Assembly: GCF_001591605.1 (NCBI RefSeq)
Contig: NZ_BCVF01000003.1
Location: forward strand, 109,329-173,328
Reading direction: 5' to 3'
DNA length: 64,000 bases
Source: Bacillus badius NBRC 15713
GTDB taxonomy: Bacteria; Bacillota; Bacilli; Bacillales; Domibacillaceae
Shown: positions 10,189 through 19,872 of the stretch, in pieces
Layout of the letters: every line of letters starts with the position of its first letter
Numbering within the stretch: position 1 is the stretch's first letter
Translations under genes and position numbers: made by a program
The notes under the pieces: model-generated
What the model saw: only the letters and a program-made list of their open reading frames with translations
What the model was told of the DNA's origin: nothing
Databases searched by the model: none

Positions 10189-11235
10189 TCATAAATCAAC
10201 CGGATTTACCACGTCCGGACGCGTCACCGAACTGCTTAACGGTTTGCCTTGTTCTGTCGTGATATTAGAGTTGCCCCCCACCTGAATAGCAAGGCTCTCT
10301 ACTTCCGTTCCTTCAGTAAGCGACAAAGCCAGCGATTTCAAGATATGCTCAGATACCATTTTGTTTTCAAAGCTTCCAAGGATCGCCTCATTAAAATTGA
10401 GTGTGACTCGTCCTTCTTTCATAACCGGCTTTTCCAGCAGCTCCGCTTCCGGCAAAAACTCTGTCACAAGACCCGAACCGGCACGAGGCCCTTTGGCCAG
10501 TTCTTTAACAATTGCAGTGATTTGATCTTGCTCTGCGTTGCTTACACGCTTGGTAACCGGAACATAGTAGTAGCCCTCCCCCTCTTGAGCCATGTAATAA
10601 ACAGTTACCGGCCTTGTGTCAGCAAGATCAACGACACCGGTGGCATCTACGTTAATCCCTGCTTGCCTCGTCGTGCCGTCCTCAGCCAGCGCCATTTTGC
10701 CAACGGGCATTTCCGAAAGCGTCTGTCCGTTCACTTGCATCTTTACCCGTTTCACAGAGTCAAATTGAGTGAGCGTCCAAGTAAGTGCCTGAACAATCCT
10801 GCCTTCATCTGCCTTCTCGTATTCTTTAAATTCAGGCGAAAAATCGACGGTGGCCGTTCCTTTTTTAATATCCACACTTTTAACTTGGGTACCAGCTGGC
10901 AATACAGCACGGAAACCATTTGGAATGAGATTAGATACGGGTCCCTCAGCTACCAGATATTCGACGGCCTGCTTGGCCAAGCTTTTGGTATTGGGAAGCG
11001 GCATTGTTTGAGAAACAACATAGCCGTTTTTATCAATTAAATACAGTTCCGTCATAACCATATCTTTATTTTGCGCTGTTTTTTGTCCTTCTTCTCCGGA
11101 TAGATTGTCCGTATAAACGACGGATTGCGGAGGATCAATTTTTTCTTTTTTCTCCTCAGGCCATAATCCGCAGCCTGCTGTATAAACAGAAGAAATTAAG
11201 ATCACTGCCGCTGCTGCCGTTTTCTTCTTTCGCAT
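10189..11235 (-). CDS. gerM: Spore germination/sporulation lipoprotein GerM
   Basis: A 348-residue lipoprotein with a basic N-terminus, a hydrophobic stretch and a lipobox VYTAGC (Cys about residue 22). Two GerMN domains follow, around residues 85-190 and 215-325. Each has the typical helix starting SLAKQAVEYL or AIVKELAKGP and a strand ending in VTLNF/VDFSP. In B. subtilis GerM is a sigma-E product, needed for SpoIIQ-SpoIIIAH anchoring at the engulfing membrane and for germination. It lies directly downstream of racE and is closed off by its own terminator. The ATG has AGGAGGGG about 6 bases upstream. Confidence 0.94.
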   Translation of the reverse strand: MRKKKTAAAAVILISSVYTAGCGLWPEEKKEKIDPPQSVVYTDNLSGEEGQKTAQNKDMVMTELYLIDKNGYVVSQTMPLPNTKSLAKQAVEYLVAEGPVSNLIPNGFRAVLPAGTQVKSVDIKKGTATVDFSPEFKEYEKADEGRIVQALTWTLTQFDSVKRVKMQVNGQTLSEMPVGKMALAEDGTTRQAGINVDATGVVDLADTRPVTVYYMAQEGEGYYYVPVTKRVSNAEQDQITAIVKELAKGPRAGSGLVTEFLPEAELLEKPVMKEGRVTLNFNEAILGSFENKMVSEHILKSLALSLTEGTEVESLAIQVGGNSNITTEQGKPLSSSVTRPDVVNPVDL

Positions 11236-11402
11236 AACTACCCCTCCTAAAACTGTTTGTACTAAATATACGGGTGTTTCGGAAAGTTAGAACCGGCTTG
11301 GACAAATCTTCTTATCTTACAGCTCTGTTTGCCAATAACCGCGCTTTCTTTGCATGGCAGCAGGAGCTTGCCCTACATCTCTCCTTGAGAAGTAAGCAGC
11401 GC

Positions 11403-11428
11403 AAAAAACCGCTTAGTTGCCTAAGCGG
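11403..11428 (-). terminator. Terminator overlapping the racE stop codon
   Basis: Perfect 8-base stem CCGCTTAG/CTAAGCGG with a TTGC loop (11409-11428), followed on the minus strand by six T residues. The racE stop codon (11413-11415) lies inside the stem. Confidence 0.85.
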
Positions 11429-12213
11429 ATCGCTTCAATGTGTAACTCTTTTTCGTTTAGCCAATCAGAAGCAATTTCATAAAACAACTCCTGCGAACCA
11501 GTCATATAAAAAACATGCGGCAGACGGGCCGTTTCTTTTGCCAATAGCTTTTTATAATCGAGAATAGCGCTGACTTCGCGAGCAGTCTCTTCTCCTGAGC
11601 TAATAACATGCACCTGCTCTCCAAGAACTTTAGCTATAATAGGCTCCAGCAGCGGATAGTGCGTACATCCTAAAATGACCGTATCTATTTTTGTATTCTT
11701 CAGCGGAGTGAGCGTTTCTTCCACAATTTTCTCCGCCATTAAGCCTTTATATTCTCCACTCTCGACAAGCGGAACAAATTTAGGGCATGCCAAAGAAGTA
11801 ACAATGGCTTTTTTATTAATAGAGGTAAGCGCCTTTTCATAGGCTCCGCTTCGAACTGTGCCAATCGTGCCAAGCACTCCGATTTGATCATTTTTTGTCT
11901 GCTTAATTGCCGCTCTCGCTCCTGGATGGATCACTCCGAGCACTGGAATAGGTAATGCTGCTTGAATTTCTTCCAATACAACGGCGGTAGCTGTATTGCA
12001 CGCGATAACGAGCATCTTAATCTCTTTCTCTATTAAAAAACGGGTCATCTCCCATGTAAATGCTTTTACTTCCTCGGCCGGTCTTGGGCCATATGGGCAC
12101 CGGGCAGTGTCTCCCGTATAGTAAATCGTTTCGTTCGGGAGCTGGCGCATAATCTCTTTAGCTACCGTCAGCCCCCCGACGCCCGAATCAATTACACCGA
12201 TCGGTCTATTCAC
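11413..12213 (-). CDS. racE: Glutamate racemase
   Basis: A 266-residue enzyme that makes D-glutamate for peptidoglycan. The family pattern starts with [12 protein letters not shown]. The two catalytic cysteines sit in IACNTAT (about residue 74) and LGCTHYPLL (about 185). PYGPR, the substrate loop, is intact. The start codon is GTG with GAGG 8 bases upstream. ysmB ends only 10 bases upstream, so the two are probably co-transcribed, as in B. subtilis. Confidence 0.95.
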   Translation of the reverse strand: MNRPIGVIDSGVGGLTVAKEIMRQLPNETIYYTGDTARCPYGPRPAEEVKAFTWEMTRFLIEKEIKMLVIACNTATAVVLEEIQAALPIPVLGVIHPGARAAIKQTKNDQIGVLGTIGTVRSGAYEKALTSINKKAIVTSLACPKFVPLVESGEYKGLMAEKIVEETLTPLKNTKIDTVILGCTHYPLLEPIIAKVLGEQVHVISSGEETAREVSAILDYKKLLAKETARLPHVFYMTGSQELFYEIASDWLNEKELHIEAIRLGN

Positions 12214-12223
12214 TTTTCTCGCC

Positions 12224-12673
12224 TCATTTTGCTTTCATTTCCTGATGCATTTTCTCCAGGTTGCTTTTTAAAGATAATATTTCCGTTTCACTGAAATTTT
12301 GTAAAATCTGCTCGACGTACAGCTGGCGCTTCTTTATCACTTCTTCAATCATGCTCGCTCCTTCTCTCAGCAAATGAATGCGCACAATCCGGCGATCATT
12401 CGTATCTCTTACCCGCTCAACAAGCTGATTTCGTTCCATTCTGTCAATTAGGTCTGTTGTTGTGCTGAAAGCTAGAAACATTTTTGTCGATAGCTCGCCA
12501 ATGGTCATATCTCCTTCTTCAAATAACCACTGCAAGGCAATAAACTGGGGTGGAGTAATTTTATAATCGCTCAATATCTCCCGGCCTTTTTGTTTAATAA
12601 TGCCGTTTATGTACCGTAATTCTTTTTCAATATCCGCCACCACGTCGAGCGATTCTCCAAAATCTGCTGCCAT
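12224..12673 (-). CDS. ysmB: MarR-family transcriptional regulator (YsmB)
   Basis: A 149-residue winged-helix repressor of the MarR type. The DNA-binding region runs from [12 protein letters not shown] through [41 protein letters not shown] in its usual order. Flanking helices form the dimer. The ligand and targets are unknown. The frame opens earlier at a GTG (12682), but that codon touches the ribosome binding site. The ATG at 12673 is 8 bases from AAGGAG and is preferred. It sits immediately upstream of racE. Confidence 0.9.
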   Translation of the reverse strand: MAADFGESLDVVADIEKELRYINGIIKQKGREILSDYKITPPQFIALQWLFEEGDMTIGELSTKMFLAFSTTTDLIDRMERNQLVERVRDTNDRRIVRIHLLREGASMIEEVIKKRQLYVEQILQNFSETEILSLKSNLEKMHQEMKAK

Positions 12674-12838
12674 GTTTTGCACTCCTTACTTCATCGTTCC
12701 TTTTTCATAAAACATCCGTTATTAATTCATCACCTGTTTATTTTCACCTTTTTCCTTATAAAATGCAAGGCAAAGAGCATCTAAGGACTTGAAGACACAA
12801 TAAAACAGATGGCGATCTCTCGGCCGCCATCTGTTCTG

Positions 12839-13063
12839 TCAGAGCTTTAGTTCACCCATTCTGAGCAACTCCACGATTGCTTGCGCCCGACCTTTCACAC
12901 CGAGCTTTTGGATGGAATTGGAGATATGGTTGCGGACCGTCTTTTCACTGATAAATAGTTCCTCCGCAATTTCTCTCGTTGTTCGATCCTGCACGAGTAA
13001 TTCAAACACTTCTTTTTCTCTCTTTGTTAATAGCGGTTTACGATCAAAGCGATGCTCCCTCAC
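12839..13063 (-). CDS. gerE: Late-sporulation regulator GerE
   Basis: A 74-residue LuxR-type helix-turn-helix protein and almost nothing else: LLTKREKEVFELL, then REIAEELFISEKTVRNHISN and a last helix. In B. subtilis GerE acts with sigma-K RNA polymerase in the mother cell to activate or repress late coat genes. The start codon is GTG, with GGAGG 11 bases upstream, and gives exactly the family length. The nearer ATG is in another frame. Several coat-type genes at 41-47 kb carry sigma-K-like promoters and are plausible GerE targets. Confidence 0.96.
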   Translation of the reverse strand: MREHRFDRKPLLTKREKEVFELLVQDRTTREIAEELFISEKTVRNHISNSIQKLGVKGRAQAIVELLRMGELKL

Positions 13064-13128
13064 TTGACATGTACCCTCCTCGCTTCCGCCAGCTTCTCAA
13101 CACTTAATCAACGGAACGGCCGTTACGC

Positions 13129-13137
13129 TATCATATG
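13129..13137 (-). promoter_or_regulatory. Sigma-K-type -10 element upstream of gerE
   Basis: Minus-strand CATATGATA fits the sigma-K -10 consensus CATAnnnTA, 66 bases upstream of the gerE start. The -35 position (AC) is not well matched. B. subtilis gerE is a sigma-K gene, which supports the call. Confidence 0.55.
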
Positions 13138-13196
13138 TGAGGGAGTAAGGAATTGACAGCAAAGTTGTAAAATTCCTTGTCATTTTTATTTTGGAG

Positions 13197-13655
13197 TCAA
13201 ACTTTTGATGAACCGAGCAACTTCTCTCTTGCCGCCTCTGTAAACGGCACCGGCTTTCCTGTTATCGTGGAAACTTGGACAAGTGTTCCTCTGCCGACAA
13301 AGCAAACGCTTCCATCTTGCTTTGTTCCTTTATAATGTATGTCGCAAGAGGAGCGGGCAAAGCTGTCTACTTTTACGCCAATTGACAGTATGTCCCCAAA
13401 GAAAACTTGTTCGAGGAAGTCACATTGCAAATCAGCGACAACCGGTATCACTTCACTCGCCTTGCTTAACCATTCCTGCTGCAAGCCTCTCGCGCCTAAA
13501 AACTCAATCCGGGCTTCTTCAAAATAAACAAATGGAACTGTATTATTTAAATGCCCAAACATATCGGTCTCTGAAAAACGGACCTTTATTGAATGAAAAA
13601 AGTCGAATTCTTTCTCCCACAGCTTAAAATCGTGAATATACGAAAACTTTTTCAT
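13197..13655 (-). CDS. ysmA: Hot-dog fold acyl-CoA thioesterase (YsmA)
   Basis: A 152-residue 4-hydroxybenzoyl-CoA-thioesterase-like protein. The catalytic loop reads RFSETDMFGHLNN (about residues 26-38), with the conserved Asp followed by GH-NN. The remaining strands of the hot-dog fold follow (DILSIGVKVDSFARSSCDIHY). The substrate is unknown. The frame extends upstream to 13721, but GGGGGAG lies 6 bases before the ATG at 13655. It sits between sdhB and gerE as in B. subtilis, with an sdh terminator just upstream. Confidence 0.88.
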   Translation of the reverse strand: MKKFSYIHDFKLWEKEFDFFHSIKVRFSETDMFGHLNNTVPFVYFEEARIEFLGARGLQQEWLSKASEVIPVVADLQCDFLEQVFFGDILSIGVKVDSFARSSCDIHYKGTKQDGSVCFVGRGTLVQVSTITGKPVPFTEAAREKLLGSSKV

Positions 13656-13678
13656 CACTCGCTCCCCCTTTATCCTAT

Positions 13679-13713
13679 AAAAAAGCAGCCTCCAGCTAAA
13701 GCAGCTGAAGGCT
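13679..13713 (-). terminator. Terminator of the sdhCAB operon
   Basis: Stem AGCCTCCAGCT/AGCTGAAGGCT (13687-13697 with 13703-13713, one mismatch), followed on the minus strand by CTTTTTTATAG. Confidence 0.85.
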
Positions 13714-13721
13714 GGAAACAA

Positions 13722-14489
13722 TTAATCTACTTGATGGTCGCTTCCGAAGAAGTTACGGAATGATTGAACCGTAGCTGCGCGATTCATCGCTGCAATCGAT
13801 GTCGTTAAAGGAATTCCTTTCGGACATGCTTGCACACAGTTTTGAGAGTTTCCGCAATCTTGCAGACCGCCGTCACCCATCAACGCATTTAGTCGTTCGT
13901 CTCTATTCATTGAACCTGTCGGATGAGCATTAAATAAGCGAACTAGAGAAATGAACGCAGGTCCAATAAAGTCTGATTTGCTGTTTACATTTGGACACGC
14001 TTCAAGACAAACACCGCAAGTCATACATTTAGATAACTCATAAGCCCATTGGCGTTTTCTTTCCGGCATGCGCGGACCAGGTCCTAGTTCGTACGTACCG
14101 TCAATTGGAATCCACGCTTTAATGCGCTTCATTGAATCAAACATGCGCTCCCGGTCAATCTGCAAATCACGGACAACCGGGAATGTGCTCATTGGCGCCA
14201 AGCGAATCGGCTGCTCCAATTTGTCAACCAGAGCAGTACAAGCCTGGCGCGGCTTGCCATTGATAACCATCGAACAAGCACCGCACACTTCTTCAAGACA
14301 GTTCATATCCCAAGAAATTGGTGTTGTTTTTTCACCTTTCGCATTCACTGGGTTACGCTGGATTTCCATGAGCGCTGAAATAACGTTCATATTCGGACGA
14401 TATGGGAGAACGAATTCTTCTTCATACGGAGCCGAATCCATTGTGTCTTGACGAGTAATCATAAAGCGAACTGTTTTATTCTCACTCAT
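13722..14489 (-). CDS. sdhB: Succinate dehydrogenase iron-sulfur subunit
   Basis: A 255-residue electron-transfer subunit of complex II. The [2Fe-2S] ligands lie in CLEEVCGAC plus a later Cys (about residues 64-82). The [4Fe-4S] and [3Fe-4S] ligands lie in CMTCGVCLEACP and CVQACPKG, as in the three-cluster family. It passes electrons from the flavin of SdhA to the membrane cytochrome. The ATG follows GGAGGAG, 2 bases downstream of the sdhA stop. It is last in the sdhC-sdhA-sdhB operon. Confidence 0.97.
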   Translation of the reverse strand: MSENKTVRFMITRQDTMDSAPYEEEFVLPYRPNMNVISALMEIQRNPVNAKGEKTTPISWDMNCLEEVCGACSMVINGKPRQACTALVDKLEQPIRLAPMSTFPVVRDLQIDRERMFDSMKRIKAWIPIDGTYELGPGPRMPERKRQWAYELSKCMTCGVCLEACPNVNSKSDFIGPAFISLVRLFNAHPTGSMNRDERLNALMGDGGLQDCGNSQNCVQACPKGIPLTTSIAAMNRAATVQSFRNFFGSDHQVD

Positions 14490-14491
14490 CT

Positions 14492-16252
14492 TTATTTCTC
14501 CTCCTTCTTCTTCGTATAATCACGCTTACGCGGAGGGATCAAGGAAACATCTACATCTTCATAATGGAAGCCAGGAGCTTGGTTCTCCCCTTTAAATGTT
14601 GCCATTGTTGTTTTCAGGAAGTCCTCATCATTACGATCTGGGAATTCCGGTTTATAGTGAGCTCCACGGCTCTCATTACGGTTCAGAGCGCCGATTGTAA
14701 TTACACGGGCAAGATGAAGCATGTTTTTCAACTGGCGTGTAAAGGCAGCTCCTTGGTTGCTCCATTTGGCTGTATCGTTGATGTTAATGTTGTTATAACG
14801 CTCCAATAATTCAACGATTTTATTGTCTGTTTCTTTTAACTTCTCGTTGTAGCGGACAACTGTTACGTTGGCTGTCATCCACTCGCCAAGCTCTTTATGA
14901 ATCAAGTAGGCATTTTCCTTGCCATCCAACGATATAATATTGTTCCATTTTGCTTCTTCTTGTTTTACATGCTTATCAAAAACAGAGGAAGAAATCGCAT
15001 CCGCTGATTTTTCTAATCCGTGAATGTATTTCACCGCATTCGGGCCGGCAACCATTCCTCCGTAAATAGCAGATAGAAGAGAGTTAGCTCCTAAGCGGTT
15101 CGCGCCATGCTGTGAATAATCACACTCACCAGCGGCAAACAATCCAGGAATGTTTGTTTGCTGTTCATAATCTACCCATAGTCCACCCATTGAATAGTGA
15201 ACAGCAGGGAAGATTTTCATTGGTACTTTGCGAGGGTCTTCACCCATGAATTTCTCATAAATTTCGATGATGCCGCCAAGTTTAACATCCAGCTCATGCG
15301 GATCTTTATGGGAAAGATCAAGGTATACCATGTTCTCGCCATTAATGCCGAGCTTCTGATTTACGCACACATCAAAAATCTCACGTGTAGCGATATCACG
15401 TGGTACAAGGTTTCCGTATGCCGGATATTTTTCTTCAAGGAAGTACCAAGGCTTCCCATCTTTATACGTCCAAACACGTCCGCCTTCTCCACGAGCTGAT
15501 TCACTCATCAGACGAAGCTTATCGTCTCCAGGAATCGCTGTCGGGTGAATTTGAATAAATTCTCCGTTTGCATAATTAACACCTTGCTGATAAACGATAG
15601 AAGCGGCTGAACCAGTGTTAATGATCGAGTTTGTCGATTTACCGAAAATGATACCAGGGCCTCCGCTTGCCATGATTACGGCATCTCCAGGGAAAGACTG
15701 GATATGCATATCGCGCAAGTTTTGTGCTACAATCCCGCGGCAAACATTTTCGTCATCAAGAACAGCACCGAGGAATTCCCAGCCCTCATACTTAGTAACG
15801 AGTCCTGCTACCTCAAAGCGGCGAACTTGCTCGTCCAACGCATATAACAGCTGCTGGCCTGTTGTTGCTCCGGCAAACGCTGTCCGGTGATGCTGTGTAC
15901 CGCCAAAACGACGGAAATCAAGCAAACCTTCTGGAGTACGGTTAAACATAACCCCCATCCGGTCCATCAAATTAATGATGCCAGGCGCTGCTTCTGTCAT
16001 CGCTTTAACTGGCGGCTGGTTCGCTAGGAAGTCCCCGCCGTACACTGTGTCATCAAAGTGAATATAAGGTGAATCTCCTTCACCTTTCGTGTTAACCGCA
16101 CCATTAATGCCGCCTTGCGCGCACACAGAGTGGGAGCGTTTAACCGGAACTAGAGAAAACAAGTCAACTTGTGTTCCTGCTTCTGCCGCTTTAATTGTAG
16201 CCATTAACCCGGCTAATCCGCCGCCGACTACAATAATTTTTCCATTACTCAT
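14492..16252 (-). CDS. sdhA: Succinate dehydrogenase flavoprotein subunit
   Basis: A 586-residue FAD-containing catalytic subunit that oxidises succinate to fumarate in the TCA cycle. The FAD-binding GGGLAGL is at the N-terminus. The HSVCAQGGINGA segment contains the flavin-linked His region. Active-site residues lie in HPTAIPG and RLMSESARGEGG, and the later GLFAAGE motif is intact. Length matches the B. subtilis enzyme. It follows sdhC by 55 bases and precedes sdhB by 2. Confidence 0.98.
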   Translation of the reverse strand: MSNGKIIVVGGGLAGLMATIKAAEAGTQVDLFSLVPVKRSHSVCAQGGINGAVNTKGEGDSPYIHFDDTVYGGDFLANQPPVKAMTEAAPGIINLMDRMGVMFNRTPEGLLDFRRFGGTQHHRTAFAGATTGQQLLYALDEQVRRFEVAGLVTKYEGWEFLGAVLDDENVCRGIVAQNLRDMHIQSFPGDAVIMASGGPGIIFGKSTNSIINTGSAASIVYQQGVNYANGEFIQIHPTAIPGDDKLRLMSESARGEGGRVWTYKDGKPWYFLEEKYPAYGNLVPRDIATREIFDVCVNQKLGINGENMVYLDLSHKDPHELDVKLGGIIEIYEKFMGEDPRKVPMKIFPAVHYSMGGLWVDYEQQTNIPGLFAAGECDYSQHGANRLGANSLLSAIYGGMVAGPNAVKYIHGLEKSADAISSSVFDKHVKQEEAKWNNIISLDGKENAYLIHKELGEWMTANVTVVRYNEKLKETDNKIVELLERYNNININDTAKWSNQGAAFTRQLKNMLHLARVITIGALNRNESRGAHYKPEFPDRNDEDFLKTTMATFKGENQAPGFHYEDVDVSLIPPRKRDYTKKKEEK

Positions 16253-16307
16253 TGAGACTCACTCCTTTTTCTCCCAAATCCAAACTGAACTGATTTCAAC
16301 TACTTAC

Positions 16308-16916
16308 TTATACGAACGCAAGAATTGCGCGAATTCCTACAACAGAAAGCGCAACGAAAACAACCATTGTGATGTACGTCATAATGCGTTGTGAGCGAGG
16401 AGAAATTGTAATTCCCCAGCTTACACTGAAAGACCATAGACCATTAGCAAAGTGGAAGACAGTGGAAACGATACCTACTATGTAAAAACCAACCATTAAC
16501 GGATTAGAAAGTATATCCGCCATCATATGGAAGTCTACTTCGGCACCAAGCGCCGCTTGGATTCTCGTTTCCCATACATGCCATGCAACAAACACAAGCG
16601 TGATCACACCGGACACGCGTTGCAGGAAGAACATTACGTTACGGAAATGACCGAATCTGCCAACGTTGTTTTTTGCTGTAAAAGCAATATACAATCCGTA
16701 AATAGCATGGAATAACAATGGTAGAAAGATAACAAAAGTTTCCAATAAATAACGGAATGGCAATCCTTCCATCACGCCAGCGGCTCTGTTAAATGCCTCC
16801 TCGCCTTTTGTTGCAAAGTGGTTTACGACTAAGTGTTGTGTTAAAAACAACCCTACAGGTATGACACCAAGCAATGAGTGCAGCCTGCGATAAAAAAATT
16901 CTCGGTTGTCAGCCAT
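16308..16916 (-). CDS. sdhC: Succinate dehydrogenase cytochrome b558 subunit
   Basis: A 202-residue membrane anchor with five predicted transmembrane helices (about residues 14-33, 58-78, 95-115, 137-157 and 176-196). It carries histidines suited to ligating two hemes (TQHLV, LFHAIY, AWHVW, VFHFANG). It reduces menaquinone at the membrane. First gene of the operon, with GGGGGG before its ATG and a sigma-A promoter 90-115 bases upstream. Confidence 0.96.
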   Translation of the reverse strand: MADNREFFYRRLHSLLGVIPVGLFLTQHLVVNHFATKGEEAFNRAAGVMEGLPFRYLLETFVIFLPLLFHAIYGLYIAFTAKNNVGRFGHFRNVMFFLQRVSGVITLVFVAWHVWETRIQAALGAEVDFHMMADILSNPLMVGFYIVGIVSTVFHFANGLWSFSVSWGITISPRSQRIMTYITMVVFVALSVVGIRAILAFV

Positions 16917-17004
16917 GTTTTACCCCCCTTAATCTTGAAGCATCCGACAAATTATCGTTTCTTTCGGCAAAGCTTCATACTTATAACTATTTTGTGACAA
17001 GACC

Positions 17005-17033
17005 ATTTTACTCCCATCCCCATAAAGCGTCAA
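17005..17033 (-). promoter_or_regulatory. Sigma-A promoter of sdhCAB
   Basis: Minus-strand TTGACG, 17 bases, TAAAAT. The predicted leader is about 80 bases. A GC-rich hairpin (GCGGCT/AGCCGC at 17041-17059) lies just upstream of the -35. Confidence 0.75.
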
Positions 17034-17183
17034 GGATGCGGCGGCTCTTTTTCAGCCGCTGGTCCTGTGAAAATACGGCTTTCATTTCTGATTTATTTCA
17101 CTTTTATTATATCACAATATCTTTTGAATAAATTCCTTTTTTCTCTTCCAACTGTTGTATATAATGGATATCAGAAAGTGGGG

Positions 17184-17615
17184 ATGAAATTGACAAAGCA
17201 ACTTGACCAACAAGAAATCCAAGGCCTCTCTGTGCCTATTTTTGGTTATGAATTAATCAGGGACTCCCTGTTAACAGACGTTCTCGGAAAAGAAGCCGAA
17301 TCGATTCTCTACTGGGCAGGCAAGTCGCTGGCCAGAAAATTTCCTTGCCAAAGCTTTGAGGAGCTTGTTTCTTTTTTTGAAGAAGCCGGCTGGGGAACGC
17401 TCGCTCTTTCGAAAGAGGCCAAACGGGAAAAGACTTTTGAAATAAGCGGTCCTTTTATCGAAAGAAGATTCTCTGTTCAATCCGAGCCTTTCTTCTCTCT
17501 TGAGAGCGGGTTCTTAGCTGAACAAATTTCCTCGCATGAACAGACGGAAGCCGAATCTATAGTAGATATTCAAAAACGGGCAAAAAAAGTGATGCTGACT
17601 GTAAAGTGGGAATAA
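17184..17615 (+). CDS. yslB: DUF2507 protein YslB
   Basis: A protein of about 143 residues, of the YslB family, in the family's usual place beside sdhC. The pattern FGYELIRDSLL, then ILYWAGKSLARKFP and FFEEAGWGTL, is characteristic, as is a C-terminal IVDIQKRAKKVMLTVKWE. The fold is related to V4R/heme-NO-like domains, but function is unknown. The start is uncertain. The ATG at 17184 directly abuts the G-rich site, while a TTG two codons later (17190) has better spacing. Transcribed opposite to its neighbours, with a TATAAT-like box about 30 bases upstream. The lysC gene that neighbours it in B. subtilis is not here. Confidence 0.85.
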   Translation: MKLTKQLDQQEIQGLSVPIFGYELIRDSLLTDVLGKEAESILYWAGKSLARKFPCQSFEELVSFFEEAGWGTLALSKEAKREKTFEISGPFIERRFSVQSEPFFSLESGFLAEQISSHEQTEAESIVDIQKRAKKVMLTVKWE

Positions 17616-17630
17616 AACTCAAGAAGAGCT

Positions 17631-17685
17631 AAAAGAGGCTGTCCTTTACCGCATGAGTTCCCTTCATTCGGACAGCCTCTTTTTT
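17631..17685. terminator. Bidirectional terminator between yslB and uvrC
   Basis: A 14-base perfect stem AAAAGAGGCTGTCC/GGACAGCCTCTTTT (17631-17644 with 17670-17683) with A and T runs on its outer arms serves both convergent genes. Confidence 0.9.
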
Positions 17686-19459
17686 ATTTCTCCTGCAGCC
17701 TCTCCAAAATTTCGGCAGCTGTATTCTCCGGAATACCGATTGCTTTTAATTCCTCTTTTGTCGCTTCTCTTATTTTCTTGACAGAACCAAAATGCTTTAA
17801 CAGCTGCTTTTTACGCTTTGGCCCTACCCCGGCAATATTATCTAAAATTGATTGAAAGGTCCCTTTCCCCCGCAACTGGCGGTGAAAAGTAATGGCGAAG
17901 CGATGAACCTCATCCTGAATGCGCTGCAGCAAATAAAACTCCTGACTATTGTGCAAAAGCGGCACCACAGCAAGAGGGGTCCCATACAAAAGCTGCGACG
18001 TCCGATGCTTATCATCTTTGGCAAGACCGGCGATAGGGATATCCAAATCTAACTCATTGAGCAAGACATCTTTGGCCGTCTCCACCTGTCCCTTCCCGCC
18101 GTCGATGATAATCAAATCTGGAAGCGGCAGCCCTTCTTTTAAAGCGCGGCTGTAGCGGCGGCGAATCACTTCCCGCATGGAGCCATAATCATCCGGGCCT
18201 TGTACGGACTTAATTTTAAATTTGCGGTATTCTTTTTTAGCCGGCTTTCCATCAATGAATACGACCATTGCTGACACCGGGTCTGTTCCTTGGATATTAG
18301 AATTATCGAAGGCTTCAATCCTGAGCGGCGCATGGATATTCATTGCCCGGCCAAGCTGTTCAACCGCTTTAATGGTTCTTTGTTCATCACGCTCGATCAA
18401 AGCAAACTTTTCTGCCAAAGCGGCTTGGGCATTGCTGCCGGCTAAATTTACAAGCTCCTTTTTTTTGCCTTTTTGCGGCTTAAGCATTTTCACTTCAATG
18501 AGCTGTTCAGCCAGAACTTCATCCACTTTCCCCGGCAATAAAATTTCTTTTGGCTTAAAATGGTTGGGCTGATCGTAAAATTGGCCTAAATAGGTTAAAA
18601 ATTCTTCTTCCGGCTCATCATAGATTGGAAACAAAGACACATCACGCTCAATCAATTTCCCTTGGCGAATGAAAAACACCTGCACACACATCCAGCCCTT
18701 ATCCACCGCGTAGCCGAATACGTCCCGGTCAGTGAAATCGGTGGTATTGATTTTTTGTTTTTCCATCGTCGCTTCTATATGAGCAATTTGATCACGATAC
18801 TCTTTTGCCCGTTCGAACTCTAGCTTTTCCGCCGCTTCATGCATCTTTGCTGTCAATTGTTCTTTTACTTGGTGATGCCCCCCGTTGAGAAACCGGGCAA
18901 TTTCATGCGTCATTTCCTTATATTGCTCCTCTGTGACTTCATTTACACAAGGTGCCAAGCATTGACCCATATGGTAATAAAGGCACGCTCGATCCGGCAA
19001 GTTCATACACTTTCTAAGCGGATACAAACGGTCAAGCAGCTTTTTCGTCTCATTAGCGGCATAGGCGTTCGGGTACGGGCCAAAATATTTGGCTTTATCT
19101 TTTTTTACTTTCCTCGTAATGATCAGCCGCGGATGCCTGTCTGCTGTCAGCTTAATAAACGGATAGCTCTTGTCATCCTTCAGCATAATGTTGTACTTTG
19201 GATCATGCTTTTTAATTAAATTTAATTCCAGAATGAGCGCTTCGAGATCAGATGAGGTAATGATATATTCAAAATCCTCAATTTCTCCGACGAGCCGTTG
19301 TGTCTTTGCATCATGCGAACCGGAAAAGTAGGAGCGAACCCGGTTCTTCAATACTTTTGCCTTGCCAACGTAAATGACTGTTCCCTGCCGGTCTTTCATC
19401 AAATAGCAGCCCGGCTGATCCGGAAGCAGGGCCAGCTTATTTTTAATCGTTGAATTCAT
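17684..19459 (-). CDS. uvrC: Excinuclease ABC subunit C
   Basis: A 591-residue nucleotide excision repair nuclease. The N-terminal GIY-YIG domain reads [24 protein letters not shown] coiled-coil motif lies near residue 205 ([13 protein letters not shown]). The C-terminal RNase-H-like endonuclease domain contains EAFDNSN and IIDGGKGQV, and a helix-hairpin-helix pair ends the protein ([16 protein letters not shown]). It cuts both sides of lesions marked by UvrAB. GGAGG precedes the ATG by 6 bases. Confidence 0.97.
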   Translation of the reverse strand: MNSTIKNKLALLPDQPGCYLMKDRQGTVIYVGKAKVLKNRVRSYFSGSHDAKTQRLVGEIEDFEYIITSSDLEALILELNLIKKHDPKYNIMLKDDKSYPFIKLTADRHPRLIITRKVKKDKAKYFGPYPNAYAANETKKLLDRLYPLRKCMNLPDRACLYYHMGQCLAPCVNEVTEEQYKEMTHEIARFLNGGHHQVKEQLTAKMHEAAEKLEFERAKEYRDQIAHIEATMEKQKINTTDFTDRDVFGYAVDKGWMCVQVFFIRQGKLIERDVSLFPIYDEPEEEFLTYLGQFYDQPNHFKPKEILLPGKVDEVLAEQLIEVKMLKPQKGKKKELVNLAGSNAQAALAEKFALIERDEQRTIKAVEQLGRAMNIHAPLRIEAFDNSNIQGTDPVSAMVVFIDGKPAKKEYRKFKIKSVQGPDDYGSMREVIRRRYSRALKEGLPLPDLIIIDGGKGQVETAKDVLLNELDLDIPIAGLAKDDKHRTSQLLYGTPLAVVPLLHNSQEFYLLQRIQDEVHRFAITFHRQLRGKGTFQSILDNIAGVGPKRKKQLLKHFGSVKKIREATKEELKAIGIPENTAAEILERLQEK

Positions 19460-19506
19460 TTTTCCACCTCCTTGACGGACTCAGCCTGCAAAACCATTGC
19501 TTTCTG

Positions 19507-19549
19507 ACAAAAAACCGCCTTCTGCCTGAGACAGAAGACGGTTTTTTTG
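19507..19549 (-). terminator. Terminator after trxA
   Basis: Stem AAACCGCCTTCTG/CAGAAGACGGTTT with T runs on both sides, just past the trxA stop. Confidence 0.88.
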
Positions 19550-19557
19550 TCATTCAA

Positions 19558-19872
19558 TTAAGCATGTTTGTTTACTAATTCAGCTAATGCTTCTTTCGGT
19601 TGGAAACCGATTACTTTATCAACAGGCTGGCCGTCTTTAAACAAGATAAGCGTCGGAATGCTCATTACGCCATATTTTCCAGCTGTTTCTTGGTTTTCAT
19701 CTACATCAATTTTAACAATCTTTACTTTGTCTGCTAACTCTGCATCAAGTTCTTCCAGTACAGGAGCAATCATCTTACAAGGACCGCACCACGGTGCCCA
19801 GAAGTCTGCCAGCACAAGACCGCTAGCTGTTTCATCGTTAAAGTTTTGATCAGTCGCTTTTACAATCGCCAT
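19558..19872 (-). CDS. trxA: Thioredoxin
   Basis: A 104-residue redox protein with the active site WAPWCGPCKM (about residues 26-35), the buried Asp in LADFW and the cis-proline loop in MSIPTLILF. It reduces disulfides in cytoplasmic proteins using thioredoxin reductase. AGGAGG precedes the ATG by 6 bases. Upstream, a possible TTAGCA-18-TATACT promoter overlaps the inverted repeat TATACT/AGTATA at 19895-19912. Confidence 0.98.
   Translation of the reverse strand: MAIVKATDQNFNDETASGLVLADFWAPWCGPCKMIAPVLEELDAELADKVKIVKIDVDENQETAGKYGVMSIPTLILFKDGQPVDKVIGFQPKEALAELVNKHA

Noticed and set aside
10249..11040. 263-codon open frame antisense to gerM
   Set aside because: GerM domains on the minus strand explain the region; the antisense product has no recognisable features.
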